Shown here piece by piece: positions 5,064 to 5,313 of a stretch of DNA of 5,313 bases (its first letter is position 1; every line of letters begins with the position of its first letter). A program made the translations under genes and the position numbers. Origin of the DNA: RYN-428 sp035551995 (lineage in GTDB: Bacteria; Planctomycetota; Phycisphaerae; Tepidisphaerales; Tepidisphaeraceae); the NCBI GenBank assembly GCA_035551995.1, contig DASZME010000056.1, positions 1 through 5,313 on the forward strand, written 5' to 3'. The notes under the pieces were generated by a model that did no database searches, had not been told where the DNA came from, and saw only the letters and a program-made list of their open reading frames with translations.

Positions 5064-5313
5064 CCTTGGATGTCGTAAGTCGGCGGTTTCCATTCATGTC
5101 GCCCGTTCACGCGGGCGTGGATTGAAACAAGATCACCGTCAACGGCGCCCAAACGTTCGCCCGTTCACGCGGGCGTGGATTGAAACCAGGTGGTTGAACT
5201 CCAGAATGCCGATCGGGACGTCGCCCGTTCACGCGGGCGTGGATTGAAACCGCCTTGGGCCGCCTGGACGGTCACTTCGATGGGGTCGCCCGTTCACGCG
5301 GGCGTGGATTGAA
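5041..5313 (+). CRISPR. CRISPR sub-array, plus orientation (5 repeats, 4 spacers), type I-C-like, runs off window
   Basis: The repeat matches that of the left half but lies on the plus strand. Copies are at 5041-5063 (only the last 23 of 31 nt), 5098-5128, 5156-5186 (first base T instead of G), 5220-5250 and 5285-5313 (cut by the window end). Spacers are 5064-5097 (34 nt), 5129-5155 (27 nt, short), 5187-5219 (33 nt) and 5251-5284 (34 nt), all different from each other and from those of the left half. The leader would be expected to the left of 5041, where the opposite-facing array lies. The truncated first repeat lacks the 5' arm of its hairpin, so a Cas5-type nuclease may not process it normally. 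Confidence 0.95.

Noticed and set aside
4881..5247. ORFs reading through the CRISPR array, with repeated FTRAWIET or SPVHAGVD peptides
   Set aside because: These peptides are translations of the CRISPR repeats and are a frequent source of false hypothetical proteins.
4909..5284. Possible self-targeting or duplicated spacers
   Set aside because: By eye the six spacers share no sequence with each other or with the rest of the window. No target could be assigned without a database search.

Overview
The window looks like chromosomal DNA from a planctomycete or close relative. The evidence is a secreted calpain-like protease with an N-terminal LEPR-XLL-like motif (LETRTLMSA, a planctomycete-type surface-protein signature) and a short ORF resembling the N-terminus of planctomycete tyrosine integrases. 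This placement comes from recalled family features, not a search. No cas gene, rRNA or complete mobile element is visible.

Left part (1-2700, all minus strand): three genes read right to left and are tightly packed. A DNA N4/N6 methyltransferase (motifs DPCAGSGTT and DPPY) overlaps by ATGA with a multi-pass GT-C-type glycosyltransferase. That gene in turn overlaps by ATGA with a small reading frame that leads into an FkbM-like methyltransferase cut off by the window edge. The FkbM frame and the coupled ATG are in different phases, so the third gene is either frameshifted near base 212 or starts at a GTG at 247. Glycan assembly plus FkbM methylation suggests surface polysaccharide decoration. 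The DNA methylase is an unexpected operon partner.

Middle part (2752-4431): a minus-strand calpain-type cysteine protease carries RTX-like glycine/aspartate repeats, a good ribosome binding site and a downstream intrinsic terminator. Divergent from it is a tRNA-Leu(GAG) with its own promoter and a textbook terminator.

Right part (4432-5313): behind the tRNA lie short ACTAACCCC direct repeats, then an 88-codon ORF resembling only the N-terminal arm-binding part of an integrase. This is typical debris of tRNA-targeted integration. A type I-C-like CRISPR array (31-nt repeats, mostly 33-34-nt spacers) follows and runs off the window end. The array switches orientation in the middle: three repeats point one way and five the other, and they meet at a 56-bp palindrome where one repeat has lost its first 8 nt and no leader remains. 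This head-to-head array is the most unusual feature here. It is either a genuine inversion or deletion between arrays, or an assembly or amplification chimera.
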